A stretch of DNA of 64,000 bases from positions 6,597 to 70,596 of the forward strand of contig CBCYMK010000019.1 in NCBI GenBank assembly GCA_965183875.1, read 5' to 3'. The translations under genes and the position numbers were made by a program. A model generated the notes under the pieces. It saw only the letters and a list, made by a program, of their open reading frames with translations. It was not told where the DNA came from and searched no databases. Positions within the stretch are counted from its first letter, which is position 1. Each line of letters begins with the position of its first letter. This DNA comes from UBA6772 sp965183875. GTDB lineage: Bacteria > Bacteroidota > Bacteroidia > Flavobacteriales > UBA7430. Below, piece after piece: positions 43,738 to 51,925 of the stretch.

Positions 43738-43813
43738 CGAAAAAAAGTAATTCCCTCCCCCAAGTAAATATATTACACGCTTATCCCCTGGATAGCGTGT
43801 TTTTTTTTGTCTA
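43738..43813 (+). ncRNA. Probable small RNA or terminated leader upstream of cutC
   Basis: About 75 nt between a full promoter and a strong terminator that ends about 20 nt before the cutC ATG. Contains CCCTCCCCCAAG (43753-43764), close to CCTTCCCCCCAG in the probable RNA at 38302-38417. It could be a free small RNA or an attenuator controlling cutC and the beta-mannosidase gene. No ORF fits inside it. Confidence 0.45.
43776..43813 (+). terminator. Intrinsic terminator or attenuator before cutC
   Basis: ACACGCT / AGCGTGT stem with an inner AT/AT pair and loop CCCCTGG, followed by T9. A second, weaker inverted repeat without T-run, ACATATA / TATATGT, lies at 43662-43683 after aroK. Confidence 0.85.
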
Positions 43814-43831
43814 TTTTTAATTAAAAATTAT

Positions 43832-44569
43832 ATGCAAATAGAACTTTGTTTATTCTCTCCAGAAGTACTTCAGCCAATAGATAACGATATACGTATAGAA
43901 CTTTGTTCAAATTTTGTAGAAGGTGGCACTAGTCCAAGTCCAGCAATTTTTCTAAAATTAAAAAGAGATTATTCTAATCAAGTATTTGTGATGATACGCC
44001 CTAGAGGAGGTGACTTTAATTATTCAAAAAACGAATTTGAAATAATGAAAGAGGAACTACTTTGGTTTAAAAATCATGGAGCCGATGGTATTGTACTTGG
44101 AATATTAAATAGTGATGCATCACTTGATAAGATTAGAACTGCTGAACTAGTAAAATTAGCATCACCATTACCCATTACTTTCCATAGAGCATTCGATATG
44201 TCGGCTGACCTAAATCAATCATTAGAAGATATCATTGAAACCGGCTGTACAAGAATATTATCTTCTGGAGGAGCCTCTAATGTAGAGATCGGTTTTGATA
44301 AGCTCCTTGAACTACACAATAAAGCAAATGATAGAATAGAAATCATGCCAGGTGGAGGAGTGACTATTGATAACGTACAAAAGTTTATTGACGCAGGATT
44401 TAAGAACATTCATCTATCGGCTAAAAAGCTAGTAAAATCTAAAATGCAATATCGAGCAAATTTATCGATGACTGCAAATCCAAACATCTCTTCATTTGAT
44501 TATATTGGCGTAGATTTTGAAAAGCTGAAACTATTTACTGCCTATGTCAGACAAAATGAAAAATTATAA
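43832..44569 (+). CDS. cutC: CutC family TIM-barrel protein
   Basis: 245 residues. Seen: IELCLFSPE, RIELCSNFVEGGTSPSPA (the ELC strand and GGxTPS-like loop), MIRPRGGDFNYS, DGIVLGILN, PITFHRAFDMS, RILSSGGASN and IMPGGGVTIDN, together the CutC signature. CutC was named for copper tolerance, but its biochemical role is disputed. Here the 3' end overlaps the beta-mannosidase gene (the ATG at 44556 is 14 nt inside), so the two are co-translated as part of the N-glycan set. That context suggests a role in sugar metabolism. Confidence 0.9.
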   Translation: MQIELCLFSPEVLQPIDNDIRIELCSNFVEGGTSPSPAIFLKLKRDYSNQVFVMIRPRGGDFNYSKNEFEIMKEELLWFKNHGADGIVLGILNSDASLDKIRTAELVKLASPLPITFHRAFDMSADLNQSLEDIIETGCTRILSSGGASNVEIGFDKLLELHNKANDRIEIMPGGGVTIDNVQKFIDAGFKNIHLSAKKLVKSKMQYRANLSMTANPNISSFDYIGVDFEKLKLFTAYVRQNEKL

Positions 44570-47039
44570 ACTTCTAATAGTCATTATTTTACTTATTAAT
44601 TCTTGTGCTAAGGATGAGGGTAAACAAGAAATAATCCTTACTAATTGGCAGTTTAGTGAACAAGGAGGAGATTGGTATACTGCAGAAGTACCCGGTTTTG
44701 TACATTTAGACCTCTATGCCAATAACCTTATTGAGGATCCATTCTATCGTGACAATGAGAATAAACTTCAATGGATAGAGGAAAAGTCTTGGGAGTATAA
44801 AGCAGAATTTACCTTGGATTCTGAATTTCTTAAAAACAAGAGTATCAAGTTAAATTTTTCGGGTATTGATACCTATGCAGATGTCTTACTTAATGATTCA
44901 CTAATTAAATCTTGTGACAACTTTTTTGTATCCCATTCTATAGAGTTGAGTTCGCTGCTTAAATTGACTAATGAACTTCGTTTTGTTTTTAAACCTACTT
45001 TAGATTTAGCTAAGCAAAAATCTGAAAAGTCTTCTTTTGATTTACCAGGAGAACACAGAGTGTATGTTCGTAAACCACAGTTTCACTTTGGTTGGGATTG
45101 GGGACCTAAACTTATTGGTTGTGGAATAACTGAAGAAGTAAAGCTTGTTGCATCGAGTACAGCTCAAATAAACGACTTTCATGTAAGGACCTTATCGATT
45201 AACGATTCAATCGCAAAAATGCGCTTAGACCTTGAAATCTCTAACATGGAAAACGAAGTTTATTCAATTGAGTTTTTAGGGGAGACTCACTCAGTAGAAT
45301 CTGAGGAAACGAGTATTGAATTTTCTTTAGTAAATCCTGAATTATGGTGGCCTCGTGGTTATGGAAATCAAAACTTCCAAAATTTACAAGTCAACTTACT
45401 AAACCATGATGGAGATCTTATTGATCAGATTAACGAACAATACGCTATTCGTAATATTGATTTAATCCAAGAGGAAGATGAGTTTGGAAAAGGCTTTAAA
45501 TTTCAAGTTAACGGACAAGACGTATACGCTAAAGGCGCTAATTGGATTCCTTTAGACTTTTTCCATACCCGCGTTGATTCTCAACAATATAGAGAAGCAT
45601 TGAGCGATGTAGCAGAAGCAAATATGAATATGCTTCGTGTTTGGGGTGGTGGAATTTATGAAGATAATTACTTCTACGACTTATGCGATAGCTTAGGAAT
45701 TCTGGTTTGGCAAGATTTTATGTTTGCCTGTGCCATGTATCCTGGTGACGATCAATTCATGGAGTCTGTAGAATTAGAAGCTACACAGCAAATTAAACAA
45801 TTGCGTAAACATCCCTCCATAGCTTTATGGTGTGGAAATAATGAGAATTCTGAAGGTTGGCACCGTTGGGGATGGCAAGCCGTTAGAAGTAAGGAAGAGG
45901 TCAATTCTATCTGGAACGATTACCAAAACGTATTCAATAAGCTTCTTCCTAACTTAGTCGATTCATTTAGTAGCACTGCTTATTGGGAATCTTCACCGCA
46001 ATACGGAAGAGGGAATCCCAAACATCAATTTACAGGTGATGCTCACTATTGGGGCGTTTGGCACGATGCTGAGCAATTTGAGAATTTCGAGAAGAAAGTT
46101 CCTCGTTTTATGAGTGAGTATGGTTTTCAATCTTTCCCTGAAATGGATGCCGTTGAATTGTATGCTTTAGAAGAAGATTTTAACCTTAATTCTGAAGTGA
46201 TGAAAGTGCACCAAAAACACCCTCGTGGAAACAGCTTGATTCAAGAGTATATGTTGCGTGATTATAAAGAGCCCATGGATTTTGAAAGTTTTGTGTATTT
46301 ATCTCAGGTGTTACAGGCTGAAGGAATGAGAATTGGTATGGAGGCACACCGTAGAGCTAGACCATATAATATGGGAACGCTTTACTGGCAATTTAATGAT
46401 TGTTGGCCAGCCGCTTCATGGTCTAGTAGAGATTATTACGGGAATTGGAAAGCCTTGCATTATGCCACTATGAAAAGTTATGAGGATATACTTATATCTA
46501 CTGTACAAACTAAGGATTCTATTTCCATATACATAATTAACGACTTTAAAGAGGTAAAAGAATTTGACCTACTAATAGATCATGTTGATTATAGCGGCAA
46601 TAGACTTTGGTCTAATGCGAAATATTGTAAAGCTAAGGCTGCTGAAAGTACTCTTATTACAACTATTCCATTAGATGATTACCTTTATATTGATAGTATT
46701 GAAAACCGATCTTATCTAGATATTCAGCTATTAATTGGAGGGGAGGTTTATACTCGAAAATTTCATCACTTTGTAAAAACTAAGGATATGGATTTACCCT
46801 ATACAGGGATTTCCTATAAGGTTGAGAAAGATAGTATCGGTTTTGTTTTAGAGTTATTCAGTGATGCATTTATGAAAGATGTCATGATTAACTCTTTACA
46901 CGATGGACGTTTTGAAGACAATTACTTTGACTTGCCCGCCAACGAGCACAGACGAATCCGATTTTACAACGACTACCCGATGGAGGAGTTTAATACCAAC
47001 AATTTGACCTTCTTTTCTATAGTCGATACATACGAGTAG
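44556..47039 (+). CDS. Beta-mannosidase, GH2 family lipoprotein
   Basis: About 827 residues. Lipobox INSC (Cys about 17), N-terminal sugar-binding domain (about 30-190), Ig-like domain, then the TIM barrel with acid/base Glu430 in WCGNNENSEGWH and nucleophile Glu521 in FMSEYGFQSFP; C-terminal beta domains follow. FHFGWDWGPKL and WQDFMFACAMYP are beta-mannosidase features. It removes the Man-beta-1,4-GlcNAc linkage of the N-glycan core, probably at the cell surface or in the periplasm. I start it at 44556 because the signal peptide begins there. Confidence 0.92.
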   Translation: MKNYKLLIVIILLINSCAKDEGKQEIILTNWQFSEQGGDWYTAEVPGFVHLDLYANNLIEDPFYRDNENKLQWIEEKSWEYKAEFTLDSEFLKNKSIKLNFSGIDTYADVLLNDSLIKSCDNFFVSHSIELSSLLKLTNELRFVFKPTLDLAKQKSEKSSFDLPGEHRVYVRKPQFHFGWDWGPKLIGCGITEEVKLVASSTAQINDFHVRTLSINDSIAKMRLDLEISNMENEVYSIEFLGETHSVESEETSIEFSLVNPELWWPRGYGNQNFQNLQVNLLNHDGDLIDQINEQYAIRNIDLIQEEDEFGKGFKFQVNGQDVYAKGANWIPLDFFHTRVDSQQYREALSDVAEANMNMLRVWGGGIYEDNYFYDLCDSLGILVWQDFMFACAMYPGDDQFMESVELEATQQIKQLRKHPSIALWCGNNENSEGWHRWGWQAVRSKEEVNSIWNDYQNVFNKLLPNLVDSFSSTAYWESSPQYGRGNPKHQFTGDAHYWGVWHDAEQFENFEKKVPRFMSEYGFQSFPEMDAVELYALEEDFNLNSEVMKVHQKHPRGNSLIQEYMLRDYKEPMDFESFVYLSQVLQAEGMRIGMEAHRRARPYNMGTLYWQFNDCWPAASWSSRDYYGNWKALHYATMKSYEDILISTVQTKDSISIYIINDFKEVKEFDLLIDHVDYSGNRLWSNAKYCKAKAAESTLITTIPLDDYLYIDSIENRSYLDIQLLIGGEVYTRKFHHFVKTKDMDLPYTGISYKVEKDSIGFVLELFSDAFMKDVMINSLHDGRFEDNYFDLPANEHRRIRFYNDYPMEEFNTNNLTFFSIVDTYE

Positions 47040-47040
47040 T

Positions 47041-47240
47041 AATTATGATTTTAACTGTTACTCTGAGATACTCAGAGTTAACACAGAGCAACTCAGAGAA
47101 AAAAAAAGGTAAAACTCTGTGAATCTCAAATTTTCTCTGTGAGTCTCTGCGTGATTTTTGTTTTTATTTAAACTATTACATAGATGCTTAGAGAAAAACT
47201 CTGTGAATCTCTGGTTGATAAATTTTTATTTTACCCAATC
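47041..47240. repeat. Left direct repeat of the GxxExxY cassette
   Basis: From 47041 (AATTATGA) to about 47168 runs a repeat containing CTGAGATACTCAGAG, ACACAGAG, ACTCTGTGAATCTCAAATTT and GAGTCTCTGCGTG. A shorter partial copy follows (47180-47215). A matching copy with the same order lies at 47661-47790, on the other side of the GxxExxY gene. Confidence 0.75.
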
Positions 47241-47615
47241 CTAATACATAGAATACCGTTTTATTCCTTGCTTTAACATTTTCACATTAAAATTGAGTAA
47301 TAATCCAAGTTTGAAGCCACCTAACTTTAGGTAGGTTAACACTTGAGCTTCATGAACGTCAGTTAAATATTCTACAGTTTTCAATTCTACCACAATTCTG
47401 TTTTCTACCAAGAGATCAATCCTATAACCATGATTCAATTTAACCTCTTTGTATATAACTGGTAAAGGTTTTTCTTTTAGAACATTGAGACCTAATAATC
47501 TTAATTCATAGAGTAAACATTCTTGATAAGCCGACTCTAAAAGTCCAGGTCCTAATTGCCTATGTACTTCAATAGCAGATTTTATTATCAGCGAAGTGAT
47601 TTCATTATTTGTCAT
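47241..47615 (-). CDS. GxxExxY family protein (PDDEXK-like nuclease fold)
   Basis: 124 residues. The naming motif is GLLESAYQECLLYEL (GxxExxY, about 24-29). The nuclease-like core follows: KEKPLPVIYKEVKLNHGYRI, DLLVENRIVVELKTVE with the Asp and ExK residues of a PDDEXK site, then QVLTYLKLGGFKLGLLLNFN. Biochemical function unproven. The gene runs against its neighbours and is bracketed by imperfect direct repeats with CTCTGTGA-type words, as if inserted as a cassette between the beta-mannosidase and GH92 genes. Confidence 0.9.
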   Translation of the reverse strand: MTNNEITSLIIKSAIEVHRQLGPGLLESAYQECLLYELRLLGLNVLKEKPLPVIYKEVKLNHGYRIDLLVENRIVVELKTVEYLTDVHEAQVLTYLKLGGFKLGLLLNFNVKMLKQGIKRYSMY

Positions 47616-47907
47616 ATTATATTTATTTATGGTCGTATTGAACTCTAATTTACAATAAATAATTATGAACTATTACACTGAGATGCTCAGAGTAACACAG
47701 AGATTCTCAGAGAGAAAACTCTGTGAGTCTCAAATTTTCTCAGTGAGTCTCTGCGTGCTTTTTGTTTTATTTAAACTGTTACTCAGAGCTAGTCAAAGAA
47801 TAAAAGGTAAAACTCTGTGAATCTCAAATTTCCTCTGTGAGTCTCTGAGGAATATTTTTTTTAAGTCCCCAAATTATCAAATCTTCAAATTGTCAAATCA
47901 ATTTTCC
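47616..47907. repeat. Right direct repeats of the GxxExxY cassette
   Basis: 47661-47775 repeats the left copy (AATTATGA, CTGAGATGCTCAGAG, AACACAGAG, CTCTGTGAGTCTCAAATTTT, GAGTCTCTGCGTG, TTTTTGTTT). A second partial copy occupies 47776-47852. The words also form local inverted pairs (CTCAGAG with CTCTG(T)GAG), so the RNA could fold. After this comes an AT-rich run of AAATTGTCAAAT-like words. Confidence 0.75.
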
Positions 47908-47935
47908 TATCTTCGAAAACCGAATTAAAAACGTA

Positions 47936-50863
47936 ATGAAAAAACTATTCTCCGCAATAATCATACTTGGTGCAATCGTTTCGTGCAACCGAAGTAAAGA
48001 GCTCTATTCTTATGTAAACCCTTTTGTAGGAACTGGCGGTCACGGACATACTTTTCCTGGTGCAACCCTACCTTTTGGGATGGTTCAATTGAGTCCAGAC
48101 TCTCGTATAGAAGGTTGGGATGGATGTGGTGGATACCACTATTCGGATTCTATAATTTATGGTTTTTCTCATACACACCTTAGTGGAACTGGAGTTTCCG
48201 ATTACGGCGATGTATTATTAGCGCCAACTGTTGGAGCAATACATTATAATAATGGAGCTGATGGAAAGACTGGCTATTCCTCGAAATTCTCTCATGAAAA
48301 TGAATCTGCTCACGCAGGGTTTTACCAAGTTTATTTGGAAGATTACAATATCGATGTAGCTCTTACAGCTAGTAAAAGAGCTGGATTTCATCAGTATACT
48401 TTTCCAAAATCCTCACAAGCTAATATCATTTTAGACTTAGAACATAGAGATGAAGTTTTAGAATCTGAAATACAAATTACTAGGAAGAATGAAGTGGTAG
48501 GTTTTAGACGATCTAAGGCTTGGGCTACCGATCAATATGTTTATTTCGTTGCACAATTCTCCAAAGACTTTAAGAAAGCCACCATCGCTCAAAATGACAT
48601 AGCTACCGACTTACTAACCTTAAACGATAAGGAGCTGAAAGCTTCTTTTGAATTTAATACGGAAGAGGGAGAGCAAATTTTAGTAAAAGTAGCTATTTCT
48701 GCAGTGAGTGTAGAATCAGCTCGTAAAAACTTAGAAGCCGAAATTCCACACTGGGATTTCAATAAAACCCTAAATGATGCAGAGCAAGCTTGGAATAAAG
48801 AGCTTTCGAAGATTGAAGTGGATTCTGATAAAGAAACAAAACACATATTCTACACTGCGCTTTATCATTCTTGCATAGCACCCAACATTTTTTCTGATGT
48901 AGATGGTTCTTATAGAGGAACCGATCTGGGAGTACATAAAACTAAAAACTTTGATAATTATACCGTATTCTCTCTTTGGGACACCTATCGTGCTACACAT
49001 CCTTTATTTACAATTATAGATCAAAAGAGGACAACGGACTTTATTAATACTTTTATCAATCAGTATGAAGTAGGAGGGCAATTACCGGTTTGGGAGTTGG
49101 CTGGAACTTATACGGGTTGTATGATTGGATACCATGCTGTTCCTGTAATTGTGGATGCTTATCAAAAAGGAATCGTAGATTTTGATGTAGAGAAAGCTTA
49201 TGAAGCAATGCTTCACTCAGCCGAACAAACACATTTAGGTTTAGCCTCTTATCATAAAAATGGGTTCATTACTGCGAACGACGAACCTGAATCTATTTCC
49301 AAAACCTTAGAGTATGCCTACGACGATTGGTGTATCGCTCAAATGGCAAAAGCTTTAGGGAAAGAAGGAGATTATATTAAATTCATAGAACGTGCCCAAT
49401 CGTACAAAAATGTATTCGATCCAAATACCGGATTTATGAGAGCTAAGATGAACCACTCTTGGTTTGTTCCTTTCGATCCTTCTGAGGTAAACTACAATTA
49501 TACGGAAGCGAATTCATGGCAATATTCTTTTTATGTACCACAAGACATAAAAGGTTTTACTCAATATCTAGGTGGAAAAGATAGGCTTGAAGCTAAGCTC
49601 GATGAGCTATTTACTGCATCTTCAGAAACTGCTGGAAGACACCAAGCAGATATAACAGGATTAATAGGACAGTATGCACATGGTAACGAACCATCTCATC
49701 ATATGGCTTACTTGTACAACTACGTAAATAAACCATGGAAATCTCAAGAACGTGTTTCACAGATTTTAAAGGAGATGTACAGCAATACTCCCGATGGTTT
49801 ATCGGGGAATGAAGATTGTGGGCAAATGTCTTCTTGGTATGTATTGAGTGCTATGGGGATTTACCCTGTAACTCCAGGTTTAGACTACTATACCATAGGT
49901 TGTCCTCGCATAGAAAAAGCAAATATTAATCTTGAAAATGGAAATCAATTCCAAATTATAGCTGAGGGAGCTTCAGAAGAAAATAAATACATCCAATCGG
50001 CAACTTTAAATGGAAAGGCATTCAATCGTTCTTATATCTATCATTCAGAAATTATGGATGGTGGAACATTAGAATTTATAATGACGAATACACCTAATAA
50101 AAAATGGGCTGCTGCAGATACTGAAATCCCTGTTTCTAAGATTGAAGATGCTGTCATTGTAGCGGTGCCCTATATAGATAAAGGAGATCGAACTTTTACG
50201 GATTCAAATGAATTGGCTATAAAAGCTTGGGATACCGAAGCGAAGATCTATTACACTTTAGATGGTTCTAAAGCAAATATAAATTCTACACTGTACAGCG
50301 ATGCTTTTACAATTACTGAAAGTATGACTCTTAAGGCTATTGCAGTAAAAGGAACTGTTTCGAGTAAACAAATCACTGCAGAATTCACTAAAATCCCTAA
50401 AGGACGTTCTATAGAATTATTCACAGAATATGGTTCTCATTATTCTGCTGGAGGTGATAAAGCCCTTATAGATCATTTAAAAGGAGCTAAAAACTATATG
50501 ACAGGTTCTTGGCAAGGATACCAAGGAGTGAATGTAGAAGCGATTATCGATTTAAATAAAACAACACTCATAAATGAACTAAGTATAGGTTTCTTACAAG
50601 ATTGGAATGCCTGGATATTTATGCCAGAAAGTGTAGACTATTATGCTTCCAACGATGGTGAGAATTTCACTAAATTGGGAACGGTTTTAAATCAGGTTGA
50701 TGAAAAAGAGTCGGGTGTTATTCTGCAAGACTTCAGCCTAAAAACAAATACCAAGACAAGATATATTAAAGTCATTGCGAAAAACAGAAAATATAATCCT
50801 GAATGGCACAGAGCCCCAGGAGATATTTGTTGGATTTTCGCAGATGAAATAAGCATAAATTAA
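47936..50863 (+). CDS. GH92 alpha-mannosidase lipoprotein
   Basis: 975 residues. Lipobox VSCNR (Cys about 17). GH92 signatures: YVNPFVGTGGHGHTFPGATL then PFGMVQLSPD near the N-terminus, and a long (alpha/alpha)6 domain with YTVFSLWDTYRATHPL and NEDCGQMSSWYVLSAMGIYP. The C-terminal 200 residues hold a chitobiase-like and an F5/8-type domain (GSWQGYQGVNVEAIIDL, TRYIKVIAKNRKYNPEWH). It trims alpha-linked mannose from high-mannose N-glycans, with calcium. A TATCTTCG element lies 20 nt upstream. The next gene follows after 8 nt. Confidence 0.95.
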   Translation: MKKLFSAIIILGAIVSCNRSKELYSYVNPFVGTGGHGHTFPGATLPFGMVQLSPDSRIEGWDGCGGYHYSDSIIYGFSHTHLSGTGVSDYGDVLLAPTVGAIHYNNGADGKTGYSSKFSHENESAHAGFYQVYLEDYNIDVALTASKRAGFHQYTFPKSSQANIILDLEHRDEVLESEIQITRKNEVVGFRRSKAWATDQYVYFVAQFSKDFKKATIAQNDIATDLLTLNDKELKASFEFNTEEGEQILVKVAISAVSVESARKNLEAEIPHWDFNKTLNDAEQAWNKELSKIEVDSDKETKHIFYTALYHSCIAPNIFSDVDGSYRGTDLGVHKTKNFDNYTVFSLWDTYRATHPLFTIIDQKRTTDFINTFINQYEVGGQLPVWELAGTYTGCMIGYHAVPVIVDAYQKGIVDFDVEKAYEAMLHSAEQTHLGLASYHKNGFITANDEPESISKTLEYAYDDWCIAQMAKALGKEGDYIKFIERAQSYKNVFDPNTGFMRAKMNHSWFVPFDPSEVNYNYTEANSWQYSFYVPQDIKGFTQYLGGKDRLEAKLDELFTASSETAGRHQADITGLIGQYAHGNEPSHHMAYLYNYVNKPWKSQERVSQILKEMYSNTPDGLSGNEDCGQMSSWYVLSAMGIYPVTPGLDYYTIGCPRIEKANINLENGNQFQIIAEGASEENKYIQSATLNGKAFNRSYIYHSEIMDGGTLEFIMTNTPNKKWAAADTEIPVSKIEDAVIVAVPYIDKGDRTFTDSNELAIKAWDTEAKIYYTLDGSKANINSTLYSDAFTITESMTLKAIAVKGTVSSKQITAEFTKIPKGRSIELFTEYGSHYSAGGDKALIDHLKGAKNYMTGSWQGYQGVNVEAIIDLNKTTLINELSIGFLQDWNAWIFMPESVDYYASNDGENFTKLGTVLNQVDEKESGVILQDFSLKTNTKTRYIKVIAKNRKYNPEWHRAPGDICWIFADEISIN

Positions 50864-50871
50864 TTCTCATT

Positions 50872-51846
50872 ATGAAAAGAAGAGATTTTTTAAAGAGCAC
50901 AGCCATTGTAGCTGCAGGTACAGCACTAGCATCTTGTGAGGTAAAGACTGATGTTCATATAGGTAAATCATTAAAGAATGGTGGCTTACCAATTGTAATA
51001 TCGACATGGAATCATGGAATAGCAGCAAACGAAGCTGCTATGGCATTGATTGAAAATGGAGGTAGAGCACTAGATGCCGTAGAAGCGGGAGTGAGAGTCC
51101 CAGAATCAGACCCAGAGATGATGTCGGTGGGCTACGGTGGTTTACCCGATAGAGATGGGCATGTTACTCTAGATGCTTGTATAATGGATGAAACCGGGAA
51201 CTGCGGTTCTGTTTCGTATTTAGAGCACATAATGAACCCTATTTCTGTAGCACGTAAAGTAATGGAAGATACTCCACACGTAATGTTAAGTGGGAAAGGT
51301 GCTTATGATTTTGCTATAGAAAAAGGTTTCAAAAAAGAAAACCTTTTAACTGAGAAGGCAGAAAAACGATGGAAGAAGTGGCTTGAGGAAAGTAAATACG
51401 AACCCATTATAAATATAGAAAACCACGATACCATTGGTTTATTGGCAATAGATAAAAAAGGTGATATTTCGGGTGCATGTACTACTTCTGGACTCGCTTG
51501 GAAAGTTCATGGTAGAGTAGGAGATTCTCCCATTATAGGTGCAGGAATGTACGTAGATAACGAAGTTGGTGGAGCAGTAGCTACCGGAGTTGGTGAAATG
51601 GTAATGAAAACTTTAGGAACTTTCTTGATCGTAGAATTAATGCGTCAAGGAAGAAATCCACAAGAAGCTTGCGAAGAAGCCGTAAAACGAATTGTTGCAA
51701 AACAAGAATACAAGGATATGCAAGTAGGGTATTTGGCTATCGATAAAGAGGGGAATTACGGCGCTTATGCCATTCATCCAGGATTCAATTACGCACTTCA
51801 TTTAGAGGGCGAAAATAAAATGCACGATGCTGAGTCATACGTATAA
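50872..51846 (+). CDS. N4-(beta-N-acetylglucosaminyl)-L-asparaginase
   Basis: 324 residues, Ntn-hydrolase that cleaves the GlcNAc-Asn bond. Signal: RRDFLKSTAIVAAGTALASC, a Tat-type twin Arg followed by a lipobox Cys. The self-cleavage site is HDTIG with Thr187 as the new N-terminal nucleophile. GRVGDSPIIGAGMYVDNEVG and ATGVGE carry the substrate-binding residues. As the last step of N-glycan removal it releases GlcNAc-amine from asparagine. Located 8 nt after the GH92 gene, in the same operon. Confidence 0.93.
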   Translation: MKRRDFLKSTAIVAAGTALASCEVKTDVHIGKSLKNGGLPIVISTWNHGIAANEAAMALIENGGRALDAVEAGVRVPESDPEMMSVGYGGLPDRDGHVTLDACIMDETGNCGSVSYLEHIMNPISVARKVMEDTPHVMLSGKGAYDFAIEKGFKKENLLTEKAEKRWKKWLEESKYEPIINIENHDTIGLLAIDKKGDISGACTTSGLAWKVHGRVGDSPIIGAGMYVDNEVGGAVATGVGEMVMKTLGTFLIVELMRQGRNPQEACEEAVKRIVAKQEYKDMQVGYLAIDKEGNYGAYAIHPGFNYALHLEGENKMHDAESYV

Positions 51847-51869
51847 CAATTGTTAATTATCAAATATTT

Positions 51870-51893
51870 GTCATCCTGAGCCTGTCGAAGGAA
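51870..51893. repeat. Dispersed intergenic motif CTGAGCCTGTCGAAG
   Basis: Third occurrence in the window of a motif also at 16487 and 24211. Here it sits in the 79-nt gap between the asparaginase and the MFS transporter genes. Confidence 0.5.
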
Positions 51894-51925
51894 CAATCTT
51901 CAACTTTTAATCTTCAACTTATTCC

